64,000 nucleotides of DNA, from assembly GCF_027924665.1 (NCBI RefSeq), contig NZ_AP027043.1, positions 2,914,001-2,978,000 on the forward strand, given 5' to 3'. This document shows, in pieces, positions 44,107-52,439 of the stretch. Under the pieces are notes generated by a model that saw only the letters and a list, made by a program, of their open reading frames with translations, was not told the DNA's origin and ran no database searches. How positions within the stretch are numbered: position 1 is the first letter of the stretch; each line of letters opens with the position of its first letter. A program made the translations under genes and the position numbers. The DNA comes from Flavobacterium sp. GSB-24 (GTDB lineage Bacteria; Bacteroidota; Bacteroidia; Flavobacteriales; Flavobacteriaceae).

Positions 44107-46671
44107 ATGAAAATATTTAATACCGGCATTTTAATTTTAGTTTTTTGTCTGACAGCAATAAAGGCTTCAGCACAAAACTTCGTTATAGAAGGACCCTGGA
44201 AAATTTCTTTTGAGGATAAAAGCGAATTCAGCCAGATGCAATATAATGATCTTTCCTGGGAAGAGTTAAAGGATCTGCAGTGGAGCGACGATCATAAGAC
44301 AACTGCAAACAGGACGCTTTGGATTCGCAAGAAAGTCATAATTCCATCTTCACTTCAGTCAGAATTCAAAAAAACAGGATTGCTTACCTTGAGCATGGGT
44401 AAAATTCTGCAGACAGACGACACTTACTTAAATGGAAAGCTGCTGGGTTCTACCGGATCAGGGGATACCTATAGAAATTACCTTGTTTCCAGAGAGGATA
44501 TTTTATGGGACAAGGAAAATACAATTGCCATCAGGGTAGGACATTGGGGATCCTTTAAAATTTCAAAAACGCCTGCCTTTATCGCTGCTGCACCTGCCAA
44601 TTTTTTTGCTTATAAAACAAACCTCAGCAATGCAGACACAAAAGCGCCAATCCAGAATAAAGATTTGGAGTACCAATTGATTGTGGCAAACAAATCCCCA
44701 AATATCATTTCAGGAGTAATACAGGCAGATTTTTATAATTTTCAGGGCAATAAGATTTATACTGCACAAAAACAAACATCACTTGTCGTTGGAGAGACTC
44801 AAATAGGATTTCCTTATAAAACCAAAACTTCTTTTGTGAAAGTAGTTTACACTGTGTCTATTGCTTCAATGGAATATATTAAGAAGTGGAATGCAGAGTA
44901 TGGGTTTGAAGACATCGTTTATAAAAGGGCTCTGCCTGCGGTCAATTATAAAGCCGAGCAAAAATATGTTCCGTCTGACTTAAACAAGATTGCGATTCAG
45001 GGCTGGCTTGGCGAAAAAATAAAAGCAAATACAGAGAAGCGCCTTTATCAAGTAGATGAGGATGCATTGCTGGCAGGTTTTATCAATCGTCCGGGAAATC
45101 ATTCGTGGATAGGGGAACACGTTGGCAAATTTTTGGAAGCAGCCTGCAATTCGTATGAAAACCATCCCACGACTGTATTGAAAAATCAGATCGACAGGAC
45201 TGCCCAACAGCTTATAGGGGCACAGTTATCAGACGGTTATTTGGGAACATATGATATGGACAGCCATTGGACCAGCTGGGATGTCTGGAGCCACCGTTAT
45301 GATCTGATGGGATTACTACGTTATTATGAACTGTCGGGATTCAAACCAGCACTCAATTCCAGTGAGAAAATAGGCGATCTGATCATGAAAACCTTTGGCA
45401 CTGAGAAAGGACAGAAAGACATCGTAAAGGCAGGAGGCCATGTGGGCATGGCAGCAACTTGTATTTTGGAATCTATGGCCGAACTGTATCGCTTTTCGGG
45501 CGATAAAAAATACCTGGATTATTGTTATACGGTGATCAAAGCTTTTGATAATGCAGGCGGACCGAAAATCATAACCACGTTGAATGCAGAACAAAGAGTC
45601 GATAAAGTTGCCAATGCCAAAGCCTATGAAATGATGTCGAACTTTTTAGGTATAACAAAATTGTATCGTCTCACGGGCGATCAGCAATTTCTGGAGCCTA
45701 TACTGACCGCTTGGAATGATATTGTTGCCAACAGGTTGTATATAACCGGCACGACAAGCTCTTTTGAACATTTTCAGGATGATCATGTTCTCCCTGCAAG
45801 TGATAAGGACAATATGGGAGAAGGCTGTGTAACCACTACCTGGGTACAGCTCAATTACCAATTATTCTGCATTACAGGGCAGATTAAATATCTCGACGAA
45901 TTGGAACGTTCAATTTATAATCATCTAACAGGGGCAGAAAACCCGCAGACAGGAGCAGTCAGTTATTATACGCCTTTGGTGGGTAAAAAACCATATCGCA
46001 GTGTCATTACCTGTTGCATGAGCAGTGTGCCAAGAGGAATTGCCATGATACCGCTGTTTGGTAACGGAAGCCTAAACCACAACCCGGTTTTTCTATTGTA
46101 TCAGCCTGGAACATATAGCACGACTTCAGGAAGTGATAAAATTTCTTTTACCACGACAGGAGATTTTCTTAAAGATGAAAAAGTACTTATTACTGTGAAC
46201 AATAATGCTAAAAGTCACTTTCCAGTTGAATTTAGAAAGCCATACTGGACTGCTGATTTTACTATCAAGGTAAATGGTCAAAAGCAAACAGAGACTAATA
46301 CTGAAATCATTTCTATCGACAGGGTTTGGAAAAAAGGGGATCAAATAGAGATCTGGTTTCATTTGCCAATTATACTACTTCAGGGAGGTAAAAGCTACCC
46401 CGATCAGGTAGCCTTGCAGCGCGGTCCTCAAATACTGGCCTTCGATAAGAGCCTTAACGGTGATCTGGATTTGAGCGCTATTAGCGTAAATCCAAAAGAT
46501 CTTGAATTGCAGTTCTCGGGTTTTTCTTTGCCGAAGAATTGGATAGGAGGTGAAATATTTAAAGTGAAAGCAGAAGCTAAAAATGGCCCGCAAGATGTTT
46601 TGTTAGTGCCCTATGCTGATGCGGGGCAAAGTGGCGGGGTTATTTCCACGTGGATTAAAACAATAAAATAA
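44107..46671 (+). CDS. GH127-family beta-L-arabinofuranosidase-like enzyme
   Basis: An 854-residue exported protein (signal ending ASAQ). Residues ~25-165 are a galactose-binding-like sandwich (NRTLWIRKKVIIP, DTYLNGKLLGSTGSGD). The (alpha/alpha)6 barrel begins near residue 335 with HVGKFLEAACNSYENHP and LSDGYLGTYD. The GH127 catalytic set can be traced: candidate acid/base Glu554 in SSFEHF, the zinc ligands Glu572 and Cys574 in GEGCVTTTW (usually ETC), and Cys636-Cys637 in ITCCMSSVPR, one of which is the nucleophile. Known members release beta-L-arabinofuranose or related sugars. It lies 26 bases after the GH5-like gene. Confidence 0.85.
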   Translation: MKIFNTGILILVFCLTAIKASAQNFVIEGPWKISFEDKSEFSQMQYNDLSWEELKDLQWSDDHKTTANRTLWIRKKVIIPSSLQSEFKKTGLLTLSMGKILQTDDTYLNGKLLGSTGSGDTYRNYLVSREDILWDKENTIAIRVGHWGSFKISKTPAFIAAAPANFFAYKTNLSNADTKAPIQNKDLEYQLIVANKSPNIISGVIQADFYNFQGNKIYTAQKQTSLVVGETQIGFPYKTKTSFVKVVYTVSIASMEYIKKWNAEYGFEDIVYKRALPAVNYKAEQKYVPSDLNKIAIQGWLGEKIKANTEKRLYQVDEDALLAGFINRPGNHSWIGEHVGKFLEAACNSYENHPTTVLKNQIDRTAQQLIGAQLSDGYLGTYDMDSHWTSWDVWSHRYDLMGLLRYYELSGFKPALNSSEKIGDLIMKTFGTEKGQKDIVKAGGHVGMAATCILESMAELYRFSGDKKYLDYCYTVIKAFDNAGGPKIITTLNAEQRVDKVANAKAYEMMSNFLGITKLYRLTGDQQFLEPILTAWNDIVANRLYITGTTSSFEHFQDDHVLPASDKDNMGEGCVTTTWVQLNYQLFCITGQIKYLDELERSIYNHLTGAENPQTGAVSYYTPLVGKKPYRSVITCCMSSVPRGIAMIPLFGNGSLNHNPVFLLYQPGTYSTTSGSDKISFTTTGDFLKDEKVLITVNNNAKSHFPVEFRKPYWTADFTIKVNGQKQTETNTEIISIDRVWKKGDQIEIWFHLPIILLQGGKSYPDQVALQRGPQILAFDKSLNGDLDLSAISVNPKDLELQFSGFSLPKNWIGGEIFKVKAEAKNGPQDVLLVPYADAGQSGGVISTWIKTIK

Positions 46672-46674
46672 GCC

Positions 46675-47583
46675 ATGAACAAGAGTAAAATAATTGTAGT
46701 AGGAAGTTCTAATACCGATATGGTTTTAAGAACAGAAAGATTTCCAAAACCAGGCGAGACGATTCTTGGAGGTGATTTTTACATTTTTCAAGGAGGAAAA
46801 GGTGCCAACCAGGCTGTTGCAGCTGCCAGAGCCGGAGCCGATGTTAAATTTATCTGCAGAGTCGGAAGCGATACTTTTGGATACAATGCCATGGCGCATT
46901 ATAATCAGGAAAATATTGATATAAGCTGTATTGCACAGGATCAGGATGCACCTACGGGTGTGGCTGTAATAACAGTTAATTCTGAGGGTGAGAATTCCAT
47001 CATAGTGGCGTCAGGAGCCAATGCATTACTTAGACCAAATGATGTATTGGCGGGGATTGAAAAAGCAGCTGATTCCAAATGGATTATTACACAGCTGGAA
47101 TCGCCTATAGAGGTTGTTGCAGACCTTGCAAGACATGCTAAAATAAACAATAAATACCTGATATTAAATCCTGCTCCTGCAGCGATTTTACCTAATGAAG
47201 TGTATGATGGATTATTTCTAATTACACCCAATCAGACCGAAACAGAACTGCTGACAGGAATTAAAGTTACCGATGCCATTTCAGCGGGAAAGGCTGCAGA
47301 AATTTTCAAATCAAGAGGAGTACAAAATACCATCATTACCATGGGAAGCAAAGGCGCTTACGTGTCTGCTGAATCTTTTAAGGATCTTATTGAATCTCCA
47401 AGAGTAAATGCAGTTGATACAACAGCTGCCGGAGATATTTTTAACGGTGCCCTTATTGTTGCTTTGTCTGAAGATAGAGGCTGGAAAGAAGCAGTTGAAT
47501 TTGCCTGCAAGGCTGCCGCGGTATCAGTAACAAGAATGGGAGCCCAAATATCTGCACCTTTTAGAGAAGAAATTACAATATAA
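46675..47583 (+). CDS. rbsK: Ribokinase-type PfkB carbohydrate kinase
   Basis: A 302-residue cytoplasmic kinase. PfkB signatures are complete: VGSSNTDMVLRTERFPKPGE at the N-terminus, GGKGANQAVAAARAGADV, ILNPAPA, ITPNQTETELLTG and the C-terminal DTTAAGDIFNGAL with the catalytic base Asp254. These match bacterial ribokinases best (ribose to ribose 5-phosphate). It starts 3 bases after the GH127 stop and 6 bases before the ADP-ribosylglycohydrolase gene, so it belongs to the same operon. A kinase of another sugar, such as arabinose or a deoxysugar, is possible. Confidence 0.88.
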   Translation: MNKSKIIVVGSSNTDMVLRTERFPKPGETILGGDFYIFQGGKGANQAVAAARAGADVKFICRVGSDTFGYNAMAHYNQENIDISCIAQDQDAPTGVAVITVNSEGENSIIVASGANALLRPNDVLAGIEKAADSKWIITQLESPIEVVADLARHAKINNKYLILNPAPAAILPNEVYDGLFLITPNQTETELLTGIKVTDAISAGKAAEIFKSRGVQNTIITMGSKGAYVSAESFKDLIESPRVNAVDTTAAGDIFNGALIVALSEDRGWKEAVEFACKAAAVSVTRMGAQISAPFREEITI

Positions 47584-47589
47584 AGTTCT

Positions 47590-49185
47590 ATGAAATTACT
47601 TCCATCAATATTCACATTATTATTTTGTACTGTCGCCTTCGGACAAGATATAAAACAACGAAACAGCAGCGATACACATAAAGAAGTTTTTAAGATATCC
47701 CTTGAGGATTATGAGGATAGGGTTCACGCTATATGGGCTGGACAGATCATCGCCACACTTATGGCATTGCCTTCTGAGCACACTGTGGCCTCTGTTAAAT
47801 GGATTGATCAAATCCAGCCACAATTGCGTTCCAGACTTCTTGATGATGATTGGTATTATGAGATGATTGCCATCAAAGGCTTTGAAAAATATGGTACCGA
47901 AATGACTGCAGCAGAGCTTGGGGAAATGTGGAAGGAAAATAAATGCGGTTCATGGGGATCCAGTGCTGAAGCCAGAAAACTGCTTGATGAAGGAGTAAAG
48001 GCACCTTTAACAGGCCATCCTCTTTATAATAGATTCTGGTTTACAATTGGCCCTCAGTTCAGTGCAGATGTTTATGGTGCATTATCACCCGGAAGGCCTA
48101 ATCTTGCTGGTCGGATGGCAAGGCAATATGGTCATGTCAACGGATATGCAGAGGGTGCTGACGGGGCAGTTTTTGTAGCTACAGCCATTAGTCTGGGATT
48201 TATAGAGAAGGATACCAAAACAATCGTACGTAAAGCAGCTTCGATACTTGATGACAAATCCCCGTACAAAAAATGTCTGAACATGGTCATTGCTATGGCT
48301 GAAGGGGGCACACCAGTGCAGGAAATTCTGGAAACTATAGAGCAGAAGTGGCATATTGAATACCCTAATACAAACAATGCTGTTGCAAATGGCGGCATCA
48401 TAGCAGCCTGCCTGTGGTTTGGAGAGGGGGATTTTTTAAAAACGGTTAATCTGGCATCCAGAAGTCTTGATTTTACAGATTCTGACTGTAATGCTGCCAA
48501 TGCTGCGGGAGTTATTATGGCAATGAAAGGAACTTCGGGAATCCCTTCCGGATTAATGCAGCAATTAGGTGACAGAATAATTGGAGATAAAATGGGCAAG
48601 ATTGAATTTGTGCCGGCTATCGATGAAAGTATTACTGAGCTTTCAAAACGGACTGCTTTGATTGGTCAGAAAATTTTATTAAAAAATGGAGCTTCGATAT
48701 CAGCAAAAGGTCTTTCTATTCCCCTTGATCAAATTATTCCCCAGCCTGCAGAGCTTTTTAGTCTTGCCGAATATACAAAGACTTGGAATCCGGCATGGCA
48801 GCTTGCAGGTGCAGGTTTTTTTGGACCAAAGGGCGGCACCTATTTAGATCTTGACCAAAATGTGTTAGTTACTTACCCAAGAGATGAAGTGCGCAGGCTC
48901 AATCTAAGCCGTATAATTAATTTAAAACAACAAAAGGAACTAAAAATTATAGCGGGTTCAGATACGGATCGGCCATGGGAACTAGTAGTTTATGTAGACG
49001 ATGAAAAAGTTAATAGTACTGTTATTGAATCTGTTTCAGAAAACCAAAAATGGCAGGAAGTACTAGTTGATTTGAAAAAATATCAGGGTCAGGAGGTAAA
49101 GATAAGAATATTCCAAAATGTATTAATTAAGGCAAGCAACAAGCTTGGCGGGAGTGCCTACTGGAAAAATATCACAATTTTATAA
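47590..49185 (+). CDS. Exported ADP-ribosylglycohydrolase-fold protein
   Basis: A 531-residue protein with a Sec signal (ending TVAFGQ). Residues ~35-350 show the ADP-ribosylglycohydrolase (DraG/ARH) all-helical fold: RVHAIWAGQIIATLMALPSE, YAEGADGAVFVATAISLGF, NNAVANGGIIAACLWFGEGD and the metal-binding TDSDCNAANAAGV segment. The C-terminal ~140 residues form a beta-sandwich (LIAGSD-type strands, VLVDLKKYQGQEVKIRIFQN), suggestive of carbohydrate binding. ARH enzymes hydrolyse ADP-ribose or related ribosyl bonds. Export plus a ribokinase and a sugar permease gene on either side points to ribose or ribosyl scavenging, as in Bacteroidetes ribose-utilization systems. Confidence 0.82.
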   Translation: MKLLPSIFTLLFCTVAFGQDIKQRNSSDTHKEVFKISLEDYEDRVHAIWAGQIIATLMALPSEHTVASVKWIDQIQPQLRSRLLDDDWYYEMIAIKGFEKYGTEMTAAELGEMWKENKCGSWGSSAEARKLLDEGVKAPLTGHPLYNRFWFTIGPQFSADVYGALSPGRPNLAGRMARQYGHVNGYAEGADGAVFVATAISLGFIEKDTKTIVRKAASILDDKSPYKKCLNMVIAMAEGGTPVQEILETIEQKWHIEYPNTNNAVANGGIIAACLWFGEGDFLKTVNLASRSLDFTDSDCNAANAAGVIMAMKGTSGIPSGLMQQLGDRIIGDKMGKIEFVPAIDESITELSKRTALIGQKILLKNGASISAKGLSIPLDQIIPQPAELFSLAEYTKTWNPAWQLAGAGFFGPKGGTYLDLDQNVLVTYPRDEVRRLNLSRIINLKQQKELKIIAGSDTDRPWELVVYVDDEKVNSTVIESVSENQKWQEVLVDLKKYQGQEVKIRIFQNVLIKASNKLGGSAYWKNITIL

Positions 49186-49204
49186 TCATTAAAAACATTA
49201 AATT

Positions 49205-50203
49205 ATGTTTGTAATTCATTCATATAACACAGCAATTTTATTTTGTTTTATCACCATGCTTTGCTGGGGATCGTGGGCCAATACCACCAAATTAAGTTCT
49301 TCGCACTGGCGTTTTGAGCTTTTTTATTGGGATTATGCAATAGGCATTTTGCTTTTGTCATTATTGATGGCCTTTACTATGGGAAGTTACGGCAATACCG
49401 GAATGCCATTTTTAGAGAACATGGCACAGGCCAATAAAGAAAATATATTTTCTGCACTTATTGGCGGTATTGTTTTTAATCTCGCCAATATCCTTTTAGT
49501 TTCAGCTATTGCCCTAGCCGGTATGAGCGTTGCATTCCCGGTGGGGATAGGAATAGCTTTAATATTAGGAGTTCTGGTAAACTATGCTGACAATCCACAG
49601 GGCAATGCAATACTGCTTTTTGGCGGGGTTGCATTAATTGCAATAGCCATTTTACTCAATGCAAACGCCTATAAGAAGGTTTCCACAATTGCAGGATCAT
49701 TTTCAGTTAAAGGACTTTTGCTTGCTATTATTGCTGGAGTCCTGATGGGCTTTTTCTATAAATATGTTGCTGCTTCGATATATGCTGATTTTACAGTTCC
49801 TGAATCGGGTAAACTCACTCCGTACACTGCGCTGGTATTTTTTGCACTGGGTATAGTGGGGAGCAATTTTATTTTTAATGGGCTGTTAATGCGTTTTCCT
49901 TTTTCGGGAACCCGCTTAAGTGCCCGTGATTATTTTAAAGGTTCTGCCAAAGATCATCTAATAGGAATTTTTGGTGGTGCTGTCTGGCATCTTGGAATGT
50001 CTTTTAATATAATAGCATCTGGCATGGCTGGTTCTGCCATATCGTATGGATTAGGGCAGGGAGCAACAATTATTGCGGCAATCTGGGGAATTTTTATATG
50101 GAAAGAATTTGCAGATGCTTCTCCGGGAACCACAAGAAAATTGTATTTAATGCTTGCATTATATCTTGTTGGAATTCTTTTAATCATTCTAGCAAAAAAA
50201 TAA
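49205..50203 (+). CDS. GRP/RhaT-type sugar permease (DMT superfamily)
   Basis: A 332-residue inner-membrane protein with about ten hydrophobic helices. It opens with a helix containing TMLCWGSWANTTKLSSSHWR and continues with FYWDYAIGILLLSLLMAFT, AIALAGMSVAFPVGIGIALI and a final IWKEFADASPGTTRKLYLML. The pattern is that of the GRP/RhaT sugar transporters, often labelled DMT permeases in Bacteroidota. It lies 19 bases after the ADP-ribosylglycohydrolase gene and 11 before a GH3 gene. Uptake of ribose or another pentose is inferred from context. Confidence 0.82.
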   Translation: MFVIHSYNTAILFCFITMLCWGSWANTTKLSSSHWRFELFYWDYAIGILLLSLLMAFTMGSYGNTGMPFLENMAQANKENIFSALIGGIVFNLANILLVSAIALAGMSVAFPVGIGIALILGVLVNYADNPQGNAILLFGGVALIAIAILLNANAYKKVSTIAGSFSVKGLLLAIIAGVLMGFFYKYVAASIYADFTVPESGKLTPYTALVFFALGIVGSNFIFNGLLMRFPFSGTRLSARDYFKGSAKDHLIGIFGGAVWHLGMSFNIIASGMAGSAISYGLGQGATIIAAIWGIFIWKEFADASPGTTRKLYLMLALYLVGILLIILAKK

Positions 50204-50214
50204 TAACAATTATT

Positions 50215-52413
50215 ATGAGACCTACTATAATTCAAACAATGGTTGTGATTTTTACACTGAACCTGGTAAGTGGACAAGTGCCATTATATAAGGATAAGTC
50301 AGTAAAAGTCCAGGAAAGAGTCGCTGATTTAGTTAAACGGATGACTTTTGAGGAAAAAGTACTTCAGCTTAATCAATATACTTTCGGACTCAACAGTAAT
50401 CCCAATAATATTGGGCCAGAGATTAAAAAACTTCCTGCGGGAATAGGTTCTTTAATCTATTTCAGTGCTGATCCGGTTTTAAGAAACGCAGTTCAAAAGA
50501 AAGCAATGGAGGAGACCCGTCTTGGAATTCCGGTTCTTTTTGGCTTTGATGTTATTCATGGTTTTCGCACCGTTTATCCAATTTCAATTGCGCAAGCCTG
50601 TTCGTGGAATCCGGAGCTTGTAAAATTAAATTGCGCCGAAGCGGCAAGAGAGTCTGTTTTATCCGGTGTAGACTGGACTTTTTCGCCTATGATTGATGTT
50701 GCAAGAGATCCCAGATGGGGACGAGTTTCTGAAGGTTATGGAGAAGATCCATATGTAAACGCTGTCTTTGGCGCCGCATCTGTAAGAGGCTATCAGGGAG
50801 CCAAACTTTCAGATCCTTTTTCTATCGCCGCCTGTCTTAAGCACTATGTAGGTTATGGAATGAGCGAAGGCGGACGCGATTATCGTTTTAGTGATGTATC
50901 GCCTCAATCACTGTGGGAAACCTATTTACCACCTTATAAAGCCTGTATTGATGCTGGTGCCGCCACTGTTATGAGCGGTTTCAACGATATCAGCGGAGTT
51001 CCGGCTACATCTAATTATTACACATTAACTGAAATCCTTAAAAACCGCTGGAAATTTGAAGGCTTTGTCCTATCAGACTGGAATGCAGTAGAGCAATTAA
51101 CATATCAGGGAGTTGCAAAAGATAAAAAAGAAGCAGCTCAGAAAGCTTTTATGGCAGGAGTAGAAATGGACATGAAAGATAATATTTACCTTGAAAATTT
51201 TACGGCACTACTCGCAGAAAAAAAAATCACAATAAAGGCCATTGACGAAGCTGTAGGCCGTGTGCTGAAAGTTAAGTTTGAGCTTGGATTGTTTGACAAT
51301 CCATACACAGAAATTATAGATGAGAATCTGCGCTATCTTCAGCCACAGAGCAAACAGTTGGCAGCAAATCTGGCAGCAGAATCCATGGTACTTCTAAAAA
51401 ATAACAACAATATTCTGCCGCTTAAAAATGAAACTAAAAAAATTGCTTTAATTGGCCCTATGGCTAAAGACAAGGAAAACATAATTGGATCATGGTCTTT
51501 TAACGGACAAGCAAAAGATGCTGAATCAATTTTTGAGGGCATAGCAAATGAATTTAAAAATGTTTCTGTTAATTATGCGAAAGGCTGTGATTTTGACGGA
51601 TCAGATGAGCAAGGCTTTGCTGAGGCTCTTTCTATAGCGCAGCAGTCAGATGTTATTGTACTTTGTTTAGGAGAGAAAAAGACGTGGAGCGGGGAGAACG
51701 CCTCAAGATCTACAATTGCGCTTCCTGAAATACAGGAAAAGCTTGCACAGGCCCTGCAAAAGACAGGCAAGCCAATTGTACTGGTTTTATCCAGTGGCCG
51801 CCCACTAGAATTGGCAAGACTTGAGAAAACTGCAGCTGCGGTCATTGAGATATGGCAGCCAGGAATTGAAGGAGGAACTCCTTTGGCAGGAATTCTTTCA
51901 GGAAGACTGAATCCTTCAGGCAAATTAGCTATAACTTTTCCGCTCACTACAGGACAGATACCTGTCTATTACGGTATGCGCCAAAGTGCCAGACCTTTTG
52001 ATAAACAAGGCGATTATCAGGATATTTCAACCCAGCCGTTATATAATTTCGGACATGGTTTAAGCTATACAGACTATAAGTACAGCCCTGTAGAATCGTC
52101 AGCGGTAAAAGTCAGCAAAAAACAAAAAATTAAGTTTCAGGTCATTATTTCCAATGAAGGAAAATACGATGGAAAAGAAACGGTGTTATGGTATGTTTCT
52201 GATCCTGTTGCATCGATTTCAAGACCTTTAAAGGAACTGAAGTTTTTCGAGAAAAAAGAGATAAAATCTGGACAAAAAACGGTTTACACCTACGAGATAG
52301 ACCCAATACGCGATTTAAGCTTTCCCGATTCAGACGGAAAACTTTTATTTGAACCCGGAGAGTTTTATTTATATGCAAATGATCAAAAGATAAAATTCGA
52401 AGTTACTGAGTAA
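50215..52413 (+). CDS. GH3 family beta-glycosidase (beta-glucosidase-like)
   Basis: ATG at 50215, 11 bases after the permease stop, gives a signal ending near LVSGQ; a longer in-frame start inside the permease gene is rejected. The 732-residue protein has the two GH3 domains and a C-terminal Fn3-like domain. Landmarks are VADLVKRMTFEEKVLQLNQ, FGFDVIHGFRTVYPI, DPRWGRVSEGYGEDPYV, CLKHYVGYGMSEGGRDY, nucleophile Asp288 in VLSDWNAVEQL, AAESMVLLKNNNNILPL and LYNFGHGLSYTDYKYS. It resembles periplasmic BglX-type enzymes. Probable role: trimming of beta-linked oligosaccharides. Confidence 0.93.
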   Translation: MRPTIIQTMVVIFTLNLVSGQVPLYKDKSVKVQERVADLVKRMTFEEKVLQLNQYTFGLNSNPNNIGPEIKKLPAGIGSLIYFSADPVLRNAVQKKAMEETRLGIPVLFGFDVIHGFRTVYPISIAQACSWNPELVKLNCAEAARESVLSGVDWTFSPMIDVARDPRWGRVSEGYGEDPYVNAVFGAASVRGYQGAKLSDPFSIAACLKHYVGYGMSEGGRDYRFSDVSPQSLWETYLPPYKACIDAGAATVMSGFNDISGVPATSNYYTLTEILKNRWKFEGFVLSDWNAVEQLTYQGVAKDKKEAAQKAFMAGVEMDMKDNIYLENFTALLAEKKITIKAIDEAVGRVLKVKFELGLFDNPYTEIIDENLRYLQPQSKQLAANLAAESMVLLKNNNNILPLKNETKKIALIGPMAKDKENIIGSWSFNGQAKDAESIFEGIANEFKNVSVNYAKGCDFDGSDEQGFAEALSIAQQSDVIVLCLGEKKTWSGENASRSTIALPEIQEKLAQALQKTGKPIVLVLSSGRPLELARLEKTAAAVIEIWQPGIEGGTPLAGILSGRLNPSGKLAITFPLTTGQIPVYYGMRQSARPFDKQGDYQDISTQPLYNFGHGLSYTDYKYSPVESSAVKVSKKQKIKFQVIISNEGKYDGKETVLWYVSDPVASISRPLKELKFFEKKEIKSGQKTVYTYEIDPIRDLSFPDSDGKLLFEPGEFYLYANDQKIKFEVTE

Positions 52414-52439
52414 GTAAGGTTCATTAAAAAATACTAACT

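Noticed and set aside
48132..48599. 155-codon open frame on the minus strand
   Set aside because: It is a shadow of the ADP-ribosylglycohydrolase gene: no signal, no family pattern, opposite strand to a well-supported CDS.
50098..50214. Extended N-terminus for the first GH3 protein within the permease gene
   Set aside because: The 39 extra residues read out of the permease coding sequence and would precede the signal peptide; ATG 50215 fits operon spacing.
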